From: Nocardioides sp.
GTDB lineage: Bacteria > Actinomycetota > Actinomycetes > Propionibacteriales > Nocardioidaceae
Assembly (NCBI GenBank): GCA_029264225.1
Contig: JARICB010000445.1
Location: forward strand, 1 to 5,995
Direction of reading: 5' to 3'
DNA length: 5,995 bases
Below, one piece after another: positions 1-5,995 of this stretch. The notes under the pieces were generated by a model. It did not search any database, was not told where the DNA came from, and saw only the letters and a program-made list of their open reading frames with translations. Numbering within the stretch: the first letter of the stretch is position 1; each line of letters begins with the position of its first letter. The position numbers and the translations under genes were made by a program.

Positions 1-191
1 TTCGCTGCCTCAACCACCGCGTCGATGTCGAGGTAGGACTCCACGCGGTAGGCCTCGTCGGCCGCGCGCACGTGCGGCGCGGTGGCATCGAGGTCGGTAT
101 GGATGGCCACCGTCGCCCAACCGAGCCGGCCGGCCGTGCGCAGCACCCGCAGGGCGATCTCCCCGCGGTTGGCAATCAGGATCTTGTTCAT
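1..191 (-). CDS. accA1: Biotin carboxylase subunit of acyl-CoA (probably methylcrotonyl-CoA) carboxylase, N-terminal part only
   Basis: This is the alpha subunit of a biotin-dependent acyl-CoA carboxylase. It would use ATP and bicarbonate to carboxylate biotin, and the carboxyl group is then passed on by the beta subunit encoded just upstream. Only the first 63 codons are present and the gene runs off the left edge. The start [20 protein letters not shown] is the hallmark N-terminus of the biotin carboxylase fold, followed by the usual Rossmann-like beta strand ([11 protein letters not shown]), the AADEAYRV stretch and [12 protein letters not shown]. The ATG at 191-189 lies six bases after the carboxyltransferase stop codon. 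No clear Shine-Dalgarno site precedes it, so translation is probably coupled to the upstream gene. The ATP-grasp core and any biotin carboxyl carrier domain lie outside the window. Family assignment is firm. The methylcrotonyl specificity is inferred from the beta subunit. Confidence 0.93.
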   Translation of the reverse strand, partial: MNKILIANRGEIALRVLRTAGRLGWATVAIHTDLDATAPHVRAADEAYRVESYLDIDAVVEAA

Positions 192-197
192 CTCAGG

Positions 198-1838
198 TCA
201 CATCCGGAAGATTCCGTAGGAGGGTTCCGGGATCGGGGCGTTGGCGGCGACCGCCAACCCCATCCCCAGCACCCGGCGGGTCTCGGCCGGGTCGATGACG
301 CCGTCGTCCCAGAGTCGGGCGGTCGAGTAGTAGGGCGAGCCCTGCGTCTCGTACTGCTCACGCAGCGGCGCCTTGAAGGACTCCTCGTCCTCGGTACTCC
401 ACTCCCCGCCCTGGGTCTCGATGCCGTCACGCTTGACGCTGGCCAGCACTCCGGCCGCCTGCTCGCCGCCCATCACCGAGATCCGCGCGTTGGGCCACAT
501 CCACAGGAAGCGCGGGTCGTAGGCACGCCCGCACATTCCATAGTTGCCGGCCCCGAACGAGCCACCGATGACGACCGTGAACTTCGGCACGACGCTGCAC
601 GCGACGGCCGTGACGAGCTTGGCGCCGTCGCGGGCGATGCCACGGTTCTCGTATTCACGACCGACCATGAAGCCGGTGATGTTCTGCAGGAAGACCAGCG
701 GAATGCCGCGCTGGTTGCACAACTCGATGAAGTGGGTCCCCTTGAGGGCCGACTCGCTGAACAGGATCCCGTTGTTGGCCACGATCCCGACGTCATAGCC
801 GTGGATCTTGGCGAAGCACGTCACCAGCGTCTCGCCATACAACTTCTTGAACTCGTGCATCCGACTGCCGTCGACGATCCGACGGATCACTTCGCGCACG
901 TCGTAGGGCGTGCGGGTATCGCTCGGGACGACGTCGTAGAGGGTCTCGGGTGCTTCGTGCGGTTCCTCGACCTCACCGGGAACCAGCCAGCGGCGCTTGC
1001 TCGGGTATCCGCTCCTGGCCGGGAGGGTGTCGACGATGCTGCGTACTATCGCCAGCGCCTGAGCATCATCGGCAGCGAGGTGGTCCACGACTCCGGAAAC
1101 GCGGGCATGCACGTCGCCGCCGCCGAGATCCTCGGCGGTGACGATCTCGCCGGTCGCGGCCTTCACCAACGGCGGCCCGCCGAGGAAGATCGTGCCCTGA
1201 TCCTTCACGATGACTGTCTCGTCACTCATGGCCGGCACGTAAGCACCACCCGCGGTGCACGAGCCCATCACCGCAGCAATCTGGGCGATCCCGCGGGCGC
1301 TGAGGTTGGCCTGGTTGAAGAAGATCCGACCGAAGTGCTCACGGTCGGGGAAGACGTCATCCTGCATCGGCAGGAACGCGCCACCGCTGTCCACCAGCGC
1401 AATGCAGGGCAGCCGATTCTCCGCGGCGATGGTCTGGGCTCGCAGGTGCTTCTTGACCGTCATCGGGTAGTAGGTGCCGCCCTTGACCGTCGCATCGTTG
1501 GCGATGATCATGCATTCGCGGCCGAAGATCCGGCCGATGCCGGTCACGATACTGGCGCTCGGCACAGCGTTCAGGTCGCCTGCGTCGCGGCCGTACATGC
1601 CGTACGCCGCCAGCGGGCTCAGCTCCAGGAACGGGCTGCCGGAGTCGAGCAACCGGTCGACCCGGTCTCGCACCAGCAGCTTTCCGCGCGCGAGGTGCTT
1701 GGTGCGGGCACCTTCACTGCCACCCAGCCGGATCAGCGCCAGCCGCTCTCTCAGTTCGTCCACCAGTTCGCGCAAGCTCGGTGTCGTGCTGGTGGTGGCG
1801 TCCGTAGCATTTAAGGGCCTGCTCTGCTCCGCGTTCAC
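198..1838 (-). CDS. accD1: Methylcrotonyl-CoA carboxylase carboxyltransferase (beta) subunit
   Basis: This 546-residue protein is the carboxyltransferase half of a biotin-dependent acyl-CoA carboxylase. It moves the carboxyl group from carboxybiotin to the acyl-CoA, most likely turning 3-methylcrotonyl-CoA into 3-methylglutaconyl-CoA in leucine degradation. Two crotonase-like halves are visible. The N-terminal half has SGGAFLPMQ (residues 151-159), [15 protein letters not shown] (163-177) and [15 protein letters not shown] (192-206). The C-terminal half has [11 protein letters not shown] (383-393) and [20 protein letters not shown] (425-444). The [15 protein letters not shown] stretch is typical of methylcrotonyl- and geranyl-CoA carboxylases rather than propionyl- or acetyl-CoA carboxylases. 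Length is normal for the family. The start is a GTG: an in-frame TAA lies 12 bases upstream (1850-1848) and the next Met is residue 81, beyond conserved sequence. It follows the regulator by 19 bases and precedes the biotin carboxylase by 6. Geranyl-CoA carboxylase is the main alternative. Confidence 0.93.
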   Translation of the reverse strand: MNAEQSRPLNATDATTSTTPSLRELVDELRERLALIRLGGSEGARTKHLARGKLLVRDRVDRLLDSGSPFLELSPLAAYGMYGRDAGDLNAVPSASIVTGIGRIFGRECMIIANDATVKGGTYYPMTVKKHLRAQTIAAENRLPCIALVDSGGAFLPMQDDVFPDREHFGRIFFNQANLSARGIAQIAAVMGSCTAGGAYVPAMSDETVIVKDQGTIFLGGPPLVKAATGEIVTAEDLGGGDVHARVSGVVDHLAADDAQALAIVRSIVDTLPARSGYPSKRRWLVPGEVEEPHEAPETLYDVVPSDTRTPYDVREVIRRIVDGSRMHEFKKLYGETLVTCFAKIHGYDVGIVANNGILFSESALKGTHFIELCNQRGIPLVFLQNITGFMVGREYENRGIARDGAKLVTAVACSVVPKFTVVIGGSFGAGNYGMCGRAYDPRFLWMWPNARISVMGGEQAAGVLASVKRDGIETQGGEWSTEDEESFKAPLREQYETQGSPYYSTARLWDDGVIDPAETRRVLGMGLAVAANAPIPEPSYGIFRM

Positions 1839-1857
1839 CCCAGCAGGTTAGCGATCG

Positions 1858-2607
1858 TTAACCCAGCGCGTCTACCTCCACCTCGTCCACCTCTACCTCG
1901 TCCATCCCTCCGCCTCCGTACGCGTCGACCAGTCGCTGGAGGTAGCTGGCCAGCAACGGCACCGCGTCCGCTGGATCCATCGCCAACTCGCTCGCTCCAA
2001 CGGCCCGCGAGATCGACTTCGTGCGCTCGCGGCCGTCCGGGGTGTGCGATTCGCCGGGCGGTGGCCACGGCGTCCGGGCAATCGGCACCAAGGCATTGCG
2101 AACGCCCATCACCAGACACTTCAGGGTCATCACCTGTTCTTCGGCGACCTCCGCAGGGATCCCAATGCGTTGCAGCACGGCGCGGGCGACATTGTGGACC
2201 TGCCGATGCGTCTCCGCTACCGAGTCACCCACGTCCTCGTCGTGTCGCGCCCGCGCCTCGAACGAGTGCAGCACCCGCAGAATCTCCAGCCCCTCCGGAT
2301 CGATCGGAACGGTGCATGCCAACAGCTCCGCCGCATCGGTCACCGTCCATCTGTCCCCCCGCAAACGTCGGTCGAGCGAGAAGTAGGTCATCTGCATGTG
2401 CCGCTCCAGCACGTCATCGGCGCGAAAATAGGCGCAGGCCAGCAGATGCGAATGGGTGCGGAAGTTGTGCCGCACCCCACTCGGGCTCATGTCCGCCTCG
2501 AGCGCCACAGCACGCACCGTGGCCGATTCGCACCCGCCACTCAGCACGAGCCGGTGGACGGCCGCGAAGATGGGGGTGGCCCGATCGGGGTTCGTTGTCC
2601 TAGCCAT
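1858..2607 (-). CDS. TetR-family transcriptional regulator, first gene of the carboxylase run
   Basis: This is a 249-residue TetR-type repressor, predicted to be cytoplasmic, dimeric and DNA-binding. The helix-turn-helix lies at about residues 29-52 (TVRAVALEADMSPSGVRHNF), followed by helix 4 (THSHLLACAYFRADDVLERH). The rest is a helical ligand/dimer domain with no recognisable effector signature. The protein ends in an odd acidic tail, MDEVEVDEVEVDALG, encoded by a 15-base tandem duplication. The ATG at 2607 was chosen because it starts just before the DNA-binding domain. The reading frame stays open to 2787, but that extension would encode only the intergenic repeat array. No good Shine-Dalgarno lies close to the ATG, and a -10-like TACAAC sits seven bases upstream, so the mRNA may be leaderless. 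Its position ahead of the two carboxylase genes suggests it controls that operon and itself. The real ligand is unknown. Confidence 0.85.
   Translation of the reverse strand: MARTTNPDRATPIFAAVHRLVLSGGCESATVRAVALEADMSPSGVRHNFRTHSHLLACAYFRADDVLERHMQMTYFSLDRRLRGDRWTVTDAAELLACTVPIDPEGLEILRVLHSFEARARHDEDVGDSVAETHRQVHNVARAVLQRIGIPAEVAEEQVMTLKCLVMGVRNALVPIARTPWPPPGESHTPDGRERTKSISRAVGASELAMDPADAVPLLASYLQRLVDAYGGGGMDEVEVDEVEVDALG
1873..1902 (-). repeat. Two-copy 15-base in-frame tandem repeat (DEVEV x2) at the end of the TetR gene
   Basis: Two adjacent 15-base units (1888-1902 and 1873-1887) differ at two positions, both T/C changes. On the coding strand they read GACGAGGTRGAGGTR. Each encodes DEVEV, giving residues 236-245 of the regulator. 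Because the unit is a multiple of three, copy-number change by slippage would keep the frame and only lengthen or shorten the acidic tail. Confidence 0.8.
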
Positions 2608-2620
2608 GTCTCGAGTTGTA
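2608..2620 (-). promoter_or_regulatory. Candidate leaderless promoter -10 region for the minus-strand TetR/carboxylase operon
   Basis: On the minus strand TACAAC (2620-2615) fits the actinobacterial -10 pattern TANNNT in its first two bases and is followed by seven bases before the A of the ATG at 2607. That would place the transcription start on the start codon. I see no convincing -35. The nearest purine-rich stretch, GAGGTGAG, is more than 20 bases from the ATG, too far to act as its ribosome binding site. CTCGAG at 2610-2615 is a six-base palindrome inside this region. Confidence 0.35.
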
Positions 2621-2643
2621 GTCCCGATCTCACCTCGCAGCCA

Positions 2644-2826
2644 CCGGTTCTCCACAGGCCCCGCACACCTGCGTTGGTCTGAGCCACCCCCTTCGGCCAT
2701 TGCCCGCACATGTTCGCGGTTCTCCGCACCAGGGTCGACCGCCATTGCGCGCAGGTGTGCGGATTTCTGGCGAAGGACCCCTCCCATTTCGGCGCAGGTG
2801 TGCGAATTCCCGGTGAGCGCCCCTAC
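2644..2826. repeat. Degenerate array of about 43-base repeats with CGCAGGTGTGCG cores between divergent TetR genes
   Basis: The 12-mer CGCAGGTGTGCG occurs exactly at 2750-2761 and 2793-2804 on the plus strand and at 2662-2673 on the minus strand. A weaker minus-strand copy begins at 2705 (CGCACATGTTCG). Core starts are therefore spaced 43, 45 and 43 bases. Three units also begin with CATT, at 2698, 2743 and 2785. A second motif, CGGTTCTCC, occurs at 2645-2653 and 2717-2725. The flanks 2691-2710 and 2756-2775 form an imperfect inverted repeat. Each core has a small dyad (CGCA/TGCG) around GGTG. The array fills most of the divergent intergenic region, so it could hold operator sites, or be a dispersed non-coding repeat family that landed here. 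No protein reading is convincing. Confidence 0.75.
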
Positions 2827-2836
2827 CGTGTGTCAC
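2824..2836 (+). promoter_or_regulatory. Candidate leaderless promoter -10 region for the plus-strand TetR gene
   Basis: TACCGT at 2824-2829 matches the TANNNT -10 pattern and is followed by seven bases, so transcription would begin at about 2837, the G of the GTG start. There is no Shine-Dalgarno-like sequence before that GTG, which fits leaderless translation. The -10 overlaps the last repeat unit. The eight-base palindrome TCACGTGA (2833-2840) spans the start codon and could be part of an operator. No good -35 is visible. Confidence 0.4.
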
Positions 2837-3424
2837 GTGACCACCCGCCGCGAGGAGATTTTGGAGATTGCTGCCGGTCTCTTCGCCCATCGAGGTTTTC
2901 ACGGGGTCTCCGTCGCTGATCTTGGCGCGGCCTGCGGCATCTCGGGGCCGGCGCTCTACAAGCACTTCCACAGCAAGGACGCGATCCTCGCCGAGATGCT
3001 GACCTCGATCAGCCAGCGACTTCTCGATGGAGGGCGCGTGCGCGTGGAGAAGGCGGACGATCCCCGGACCGCCATCATCGCGCTGATCGAATGGCACATC
3101 AGTTTCTCGCTCGCGAATCGGGCGCTGATCGTCGTCCAGGATCGGGACTGGTCCTCGCTGCCTCTGCAGGCGCAGGAACAGGTGCGGAGTCTCCAGCGCG
3201 AATACGTCGACGTGTGGGCCAGCCAACTGCACCAGGTGCACGACGGGTTGGGGCTGGATCGGGCCCGCGCCATGGCCCACGTCGGTTTCGGCCTGCTCAA
3301 CTCCACGCCCCACAGCGGGGTGTTGCCGGACGCCGAGATGCATGACCTGCTGCGGAAGATGGCCTTGGGGGCACTGTCATTGCCGCCGACGAGTGGATGT
3401 GTCCAGATTCCACCGGCTCGTTAG
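2837..3424 (+). CDS. TetR-family transcriptional regulator, divergent from the carboxylase operon
   Basis: This 195-residue TetR/AcrR-type regulator differs in sequence from the one encoded to its left. The N-terminal DNA-binding domain starts TTRREEILEIAAGLFAHRGF, and the helix-turn-helix is VSVADLGAACGISGPALYKHF (residues 25-45). The ligand domain includes QDRDWSSLP (101-109) and FGLLNSTPHS (151-160). From memory, these features resemble TetR proteins beside branched-chain acyl-CoA carboxylase and dehydrogenase genes in actinobacteria, so this may be the main regulator of the methylcrotonyl-CoA carboxylase cluster. The GTG at 2837 was chosen because it directly precedes the TTRREE domain start. 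GTG at 2828 would add three residues. The frame is open back to 2456 but only across the opposite TetR gene and the repeat array. The last dozen codons overlap the candidate ferritin promoter. Confidence 0.9.
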   Translation: MTTRREEILEIAAGLFAHRGFHGVSVADLGAACGISGPALYKHFHSKDAILAEMLTSISQRLLDGGRVRVEKADDPRTAIIALIEWHISFSLANRALIVVQDRDWSSLPLQAQEQVRSLQREYVDVWASQLHQVHDGLGLDRARAMAHVGFGLLNSTPHSGVLPDAEMHDLLRKMALGALSLPPTSGCVQIPPAR

Positions 3425-3434
3425 AGTTGAGGAC
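3400..3434 (+). promoter_or_regulatory. Candidate leaderless promoter for the ferritin gene
   Basis: TAGAGT at 3422-3427 fits TANNNT, and seven bases separate it from the ATG at 3435. A weak -35-like TGTCCA (3400-3405) lies 16 bases upstream of it. The only Shine-Dalgarno-like stretch, GAGGA at 3429-3433, is one base from the ATG, too close to work normally, so a leaderless start is the better reading. The -10 overlaps the stop codon of the TetR gene. Co-transcription with that gene remains possible. Confidence 0.4.
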
Positions 3435-3947
3435 ATGAAGCTCAGCGCGAAGTTGGAAGAGGCGTTCAACGCCCAGATCACCCTGGAGTTCCAGGCCTCG
3501 CTCGTCTACCGCCAACTGGCGATCGAACTGGAGCGCATGGACCTGCCCGGCATGTCAGCATGGCTGCGTCATCAGGCGGACGAGGAGATCGTTCACGCCA
3601 ACAAGTTCATCGACCACGTTGCCGACCGTGACAACCACCCGCGGATCGGCGCCATCACGGCACCGTCGGTCGCCGTCGGTTCCGTGCTGGATGCCTTCGA
3701 GGCCGCATTGGCTCACGAGCAGCGCGTCTCCGAGTCGATCCGTAACCTCTACCGGACGGCCGAGGCCGAGGGCGATCTCGACTCCCGGCCGCTGCTGAAC
3801 TGGTTCCTCGAGGAGCAGGTCGAGGAGGAAGCCGCGGTCGACGAGATCATCGGTCGGGTGCGGATGATCAACGACGACGGTCCCGGGCTGCTGCGTCTCG
3901 ACGAAGAGCTCGGTGCACGTCCGGTGGCCACTACCGAGGCGCGCTGA
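3435..3947 (+). CDS. ftn: Ferritin, non-haem iron storage protein
   Basis: This 170-residue ferritin should assemble into a 24-subunit cytoplasmic shell that oxidises Fe(II) and stores it as a mineral. The four-helix-bundle pattern is clear, and the ferroxidase ligands of bacterial FtnA are present with a constant offset of one residue: Glu18 (ITLEFQ), Tyr25, Glu51 and His54 (EIVH), Glu95 (AHEQR), Glu127 and Gln128 (FLEEQ) and Glu131. Nothing suggests bacterioferritin: the haem-ligand methionine of that family is not obvious, although Met40 and Met144 were not excluded by structure. The start MKLSAKLEEAFNAQI is the usual ferritin N-terminus, and the frame continuing upstream is only the shadow of the preceding gene. 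It lies 10 bases after the TetR stop and 10 bases from the convergent SWIM gene's stop. I see no convincing iron-regulator (IdeR/DtxR) box. Confidence 0.95.
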   Translation: MKLSAKLEEAFNAQITLEFQASLVYRQLAIELERMDLPGMSAWLRHQADEEIVHANKFIDHVADRDNHPRIGAITAPSVAVGSVLDAFEAALAHEQRVSESIRNLYRTAEAEGDLDSRPLLNWFLEEQVEEEAAVDEIIGRVRMINDDGPGLLRLDEELGARPVATTEAR

Positions 3948-3957
3948 CCAGGGCGAT

Positions 3958-4656
3958 CTACCCGGGAGGCGCGTCCTCGCCCAGCAGCAGGGTGAGTTCA
4001 CGCGCCGCCCGCAGAGCCGCCTCCTCGCCGATCGCCAGATTGTCGATGACCGAGTCATCTCCCTGACCAGACTGATCAACCTCAGAGCCGGACCGCTCGC
4101 GGGCCTGGCTCAGCGCGTGCAGCCTGGCCAGTACGTCGTCGCGCGCGAGGCCGCGCAACTGGATCAGCACGAACGGATCTCGTTGGATCAGCCAGGCGAG
4201 CTGGGTCAGCACCGCCAGCGCGTGTGGGCATGGGTCGAGCCAGTAGTCACAGCTGCAGGCGGAGCCGAGTTCACCGCCGAAAGGCAACAGCTCGACGCCC
4301 GCCTCCTCCACGGCCTCGACCATCGGGAGCGGTAGGTCGCCCGACATCAGGGCGGCGATCCGGCCAGTCTCGGCGGCGACGATCTCGACCAGAACTTGCT
4401 GGTCACCCGACGCGAGAACCGGCAGCGTGCCAGTCACGGTGTAGGCGTCGTGGCCCTCGACCACGGCGGCCACGAAGGCACCATCGCTGACCGTAATGGC
4501 GCCGACCGCCCCCGAGCGGGCCAGGGAACGCCCGGCCTTCAGCTCGGCAGCAGCGAACGATGCCTCCTCCACGGCCCGCAGCCACGCCTTGCTCCACCAG
4601 GTGCTGGCAACACCACCTCGACGCGGCGCCAGCCGGGCGTGAGTGATCGCGGCCAT
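3958..4656 (-). CDS. SWIM zinc-finger family protein, partner of the upstream SNF2 helicase
   Basis: The protein has 232 residues and carries one SWIM-type zinc-binding motif: Cys134-x-Cys136, six residues, Cys143-Pro-His145 (CSCDYWLDPCPH). The N-terminal part (THARLAPRRGGVASTWWSKAWLRAVE) and the beta-rich stretch with GAITVSDGAFVAAVVEG match the layout of the SWIM proteins encoded next to HelZ-like SNF2 helicases in actinobacteria, for example Rv2102 beside Rv2101 as I recall. SWIM domains are thought to bind DNA or proteins. The exact role of this partner is not known to me. The ATG shares one base with the helicase stop (TGATG), so translation is almost certainly coupled. The region after about residue 185 (RERSGSEVDQSGQGDD) is polar and probably a flexible linker before a final helix. 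The gene ends in TAG, converging on ferritin. Confidence 0.88.
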   Translation of the reverse strand: MAAITHARLAPRRGGVASTWWSKAWLRAVEEASFAAAELKAGRSLARSGAVGAITVSDGAFVAAVVEGHDAYTVTGTLPVLASGDQQVLVEIVAAETGRIAALMSGDLPLPMVEAVEEAGVELLPFGGELGSACSCDYWLDPCPHALAVLTQLAWLIQRDPFVLIQLRGLARDDVLARLHALSQARERSGSEVDQSGQGDDSVIDNLAIGEEAALRAARELTLLLGEDAPPG

Positions 4657-5995
4657 CAGCCGGGCTCGCGAGCGGTGGGCCGCAGGGTCACCAGGTCACG
4701 CAGCGCGTCGTTGCTGAGTTCGGTCAGGGCCGACTCGCCGCGCGCCAGGACGGAGTCAGCGAGCGCCTTCTTGCGGGTCAGCAACTCGGCGATCTTCTCC
4801 TCGATCGTGCCTTGGGTAACGAAGCGGTGCACCTGCACAGGCCGGGTCTGGCCGATCCGATAGGCCCGGTCGGTGGCCTGGTCCTCGACGGCCGGGTTCC
4901 ACCAACGGTCGACGTGGATGACGTGGTCGGCACGTGTCAGGTTCAGCCCGGTGCCACCGGCCCGGAGCGAGAGGAGGAAGACGGGCATCTCGCCAGCCTG
5001 GAAGCGGGCCACCATCTGTTCGCGCTGGGCCACCGGCGTGCCGCCATGAAGGAACTGGTGAGCGACGCCGGCCTTGGCGAAGTGCTGCTCCAGCAGCCTC
5101 GCCATGGCGACGTACTGGGTGAACAGCAGAACCGCACCGTCCTCGGCGAGCACGGTACCGATCAGTTCGTCGAGCAGATCCAACTTCTCCGAGCGGCCCA
5201 CCAACTTGGGGTTGGTCTGCTTGAGGAAGTGGGCCGGGTGGTTGCAGATCTGCTTGAGGCCGGTCAGCAGCTTGAGCACCAGCCCACGTCGACTCTCTTC
5301 GTCGGCCTCTTCGATGCGACTCATGCAGTCGCGCACGTAGGTCTCGTAGAGCACGACCTGTTCGCGGGTCAGACCCAGCAGGTGGTCGGTCTCGGTCTTG
5401 GGGGGCAGCTCGGGCGCAACACCCGGGTCGGACTTGCGTCGGCGGAGCAGGAAGGGCCCGATCAGGTCGGCGAACTGCCGAGTCTTGGCCGGGTCCACCC
5501 CGGCCTCGATCGGGGCCGCCCACACCTTGCGGAACGCGTTGCGACTCCCAAGCAGCCCGGGGATCGCCCAGTCGAGGATGGCCCACAGTTCGGTCAGGTT
5601 GTTCTCCACCGGGGTGCCCGTCAGCGCCACCCTCGCAGTGCTCGGAATCGTGCGCAGCGCCCGCGCGGCCGCCGACTGAGCATTCTTGATGTGCTGCGCC
5701 TCATCGGCCACCACCAGGTCCCAGGCCACGGTTGCCAGTTCGGCGGCGTCATTTCGCATGGTGCCGTAGGTCGTCAGCACGAACCCGGGTCCACTGAGCG
5801 ATGGCGCATCGAGGTCGGTCAGCGAGCGGCCGCCGCCGTGGAAGCGACGCACAGGCACTCCGGGCGCGAAGCGGCGGATCTCGGCCTCCCAGTTGCCCAA
5901 CAGCGAGGCCGGGCACACCACGAGCGTCGGCCCGCCGCCGGCCTGCTCCTGGCGGTGCAGGTGCAGGGCGATCAACGTCACCGTCTTGCCCAGTC
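4656..5995 (-). CDS. SNF2-family DEAD/DEAH-box helicase (HelZ-like), C-terminal 445 residues
   Basis: This is the ATPase core of a Swi2/Snf2 double-stranded DNA translocase. The 5' end is outside the window. The visible part opens inside Walker A (LGKT, preceded by a partial codon), then motif Ia (LVVCPASLLGNWEAEIRRF), motif II DEAQ (codons at 5705-5694), motif III (ALTGTPVENNLTELW), the second RecA-like domain with motif IV (LLFTQYVAMARLLEQHF), motif V (SLRAGGTGLNLTRADHVIH) and motif VI (DQATDRAYRIGQTRPVQVHR). The linker FLLRRRKSD and CNHP segments are also classic Snf2 features. All catalytic motifs look intact. It ends about 50 residues past motif VI with the C-terminal helix EEKIAELLTRKKALAD. 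A bacterial SNF2 N-terminal domain probably lies upstream. A role in DNA repair or chromosome remodelling is inference only. Confidence 0.95.
   Translation of the reverse strand, partial: LGKTVTLIALHLHRQEQAGGGPTLVVCPASLLGNWEAEIRRFAPGVPVRRFHGGGRSLTDLDAPSLSGPGFVLTTYGTMRNDAAELATVAWDLVVADEAQHIKNAQSAAARALRTIPSTARVALTGTPVENNLTELWAILDWAIPGLLGSRNAFRKVWAAPIEAGVDPAKTRQFADLIGPFLLRRRKSDPGVAPELPPKTETDHLLGLTREQVVLYETYVRDCMSRIEEADEESRRGLVLKLLTGLKQICNHPAHFLKQTNPKLVGRSEKLDLLDELIGTVLAEDGAVLLFTQYVAMARLLEQHFAKAGVAHQFLHGGTPVAQREQMVARFQAGEMPVFLLSLRAGGTGLNLTRADHVIHVDRWWNPAVEDQATDRAYRIGQTRPVQVHRFVTQGTIEEKIAELLTRKKALADSVLARGESALTELSNDALRDLVTLRPTAREPG

Noticed and set aside
72..1814. A 580-codon open frame on the plus strand, antisense to the carboxylase genes
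   Set aside because: The minus strand in the same place encodes unmistakable carboxyltransferase and biotin carboxylase sequence. The plus-strand translation has no recognisable domain and is the usual by-product of GC-biased third codon positions.
2608..2787. A 60-residue N-terminal extension of the minus-strand TetR protein
   Set aside because: It would translate the repeat array into low-complexity, Arg/Gly/Ala-rich sequence ahead of a domain that normally starts within about ten residues of the N-terminus. The ATG at 2607 is the better start.
2644..2826. CRISPR array
   Set aside because: The units are degenerate, run on both strands, and are not separated by unique spacers of uniform length. 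No cas gene is present.
2456..2836. A 127-residue N-terminal extension of the plus-strand TetR protein
   Set aside because: It overlaps the opposite TetR gene and the repeats, and has no domain resemblance. The TTRREE start matches the normal N-terminus.
3421..3439. IdeR/DtxR iron box overlapping the ferritin start
   Set aside because: Compared with the remembered consensus TTAGGTTAGSCTAACCTAA, only about half the positions match and the right half has no dyad.
3948..3957. Bidirectional terminator between ferritin and the SWIM gene
   Set aside because: Only 10 bases separate the stops and no stable hairpin with a T-run is visible in or just around them.

Overview
The window is GC-rich, with codon third positions dominated by G and C, GTG as well as ATG starts, weak or absent Shine-Dalgarno sites, and acyl-CoA carboxylase, TetR and ferritin families of actinobacterial type. 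It most likely comes from the chromosome of a high-GC actinobacterium. The order Propionibacteriales is only a guess. It is densely coding, and I see no tRNA, rRNA, CRISPR array, transposase or phage gene.

Left part (1-2607, minus strand): an operon-like run, in transcription order a TetR-family regulator (2607-1858), the carboxyltransferase subunit of a methylcrotonyl-CoA-type carboxylase (1838-198) and the N-terminus of its biotin carboxylase partner (191 to beyond the left edge). Gaps are 19 and 6 bases. The two carboxylase subunits together should carboxylate 3-methylcrotonyl-CoA in leucine/isovalerate breakdown.

Middle (2608-2836): a 229-base divergent intergenic region between two TetR genes. 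It is largely built from a degenerate array of about 42-45-base units, each centred on a CGCAGGTGTGCG-like core, partly in inverted orientation. Promoter-like -10 boxes at both ends sit exactly where leaderless transcription would begin at each start codon.

Right of the array (2837-3947, plus strand): a second, unrelated TetR regulator, then after 10 bases a complete ferritin whose ferroxidase ligands are all visible. The ferritin has its own candidate leaderless promoter overlapping the regulator's stop codon.

Right end (3958-5995, minus strand): a SNF2-family helicase, cut by the window edge inside its Walker A motif, followed through a one-base TGATG overlap by a SWIM zinc-finger protein. 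This is a recognised pairing in actinobacteria. The SWIM gene converges on the ferritin gene with only 10 bases between the stop codons.

Most of the window is ordinary core metabolism and housekeeping. The part most worth a second look is the repeat-rich divergent regulator region and its possible role in switching leucine catabolism.
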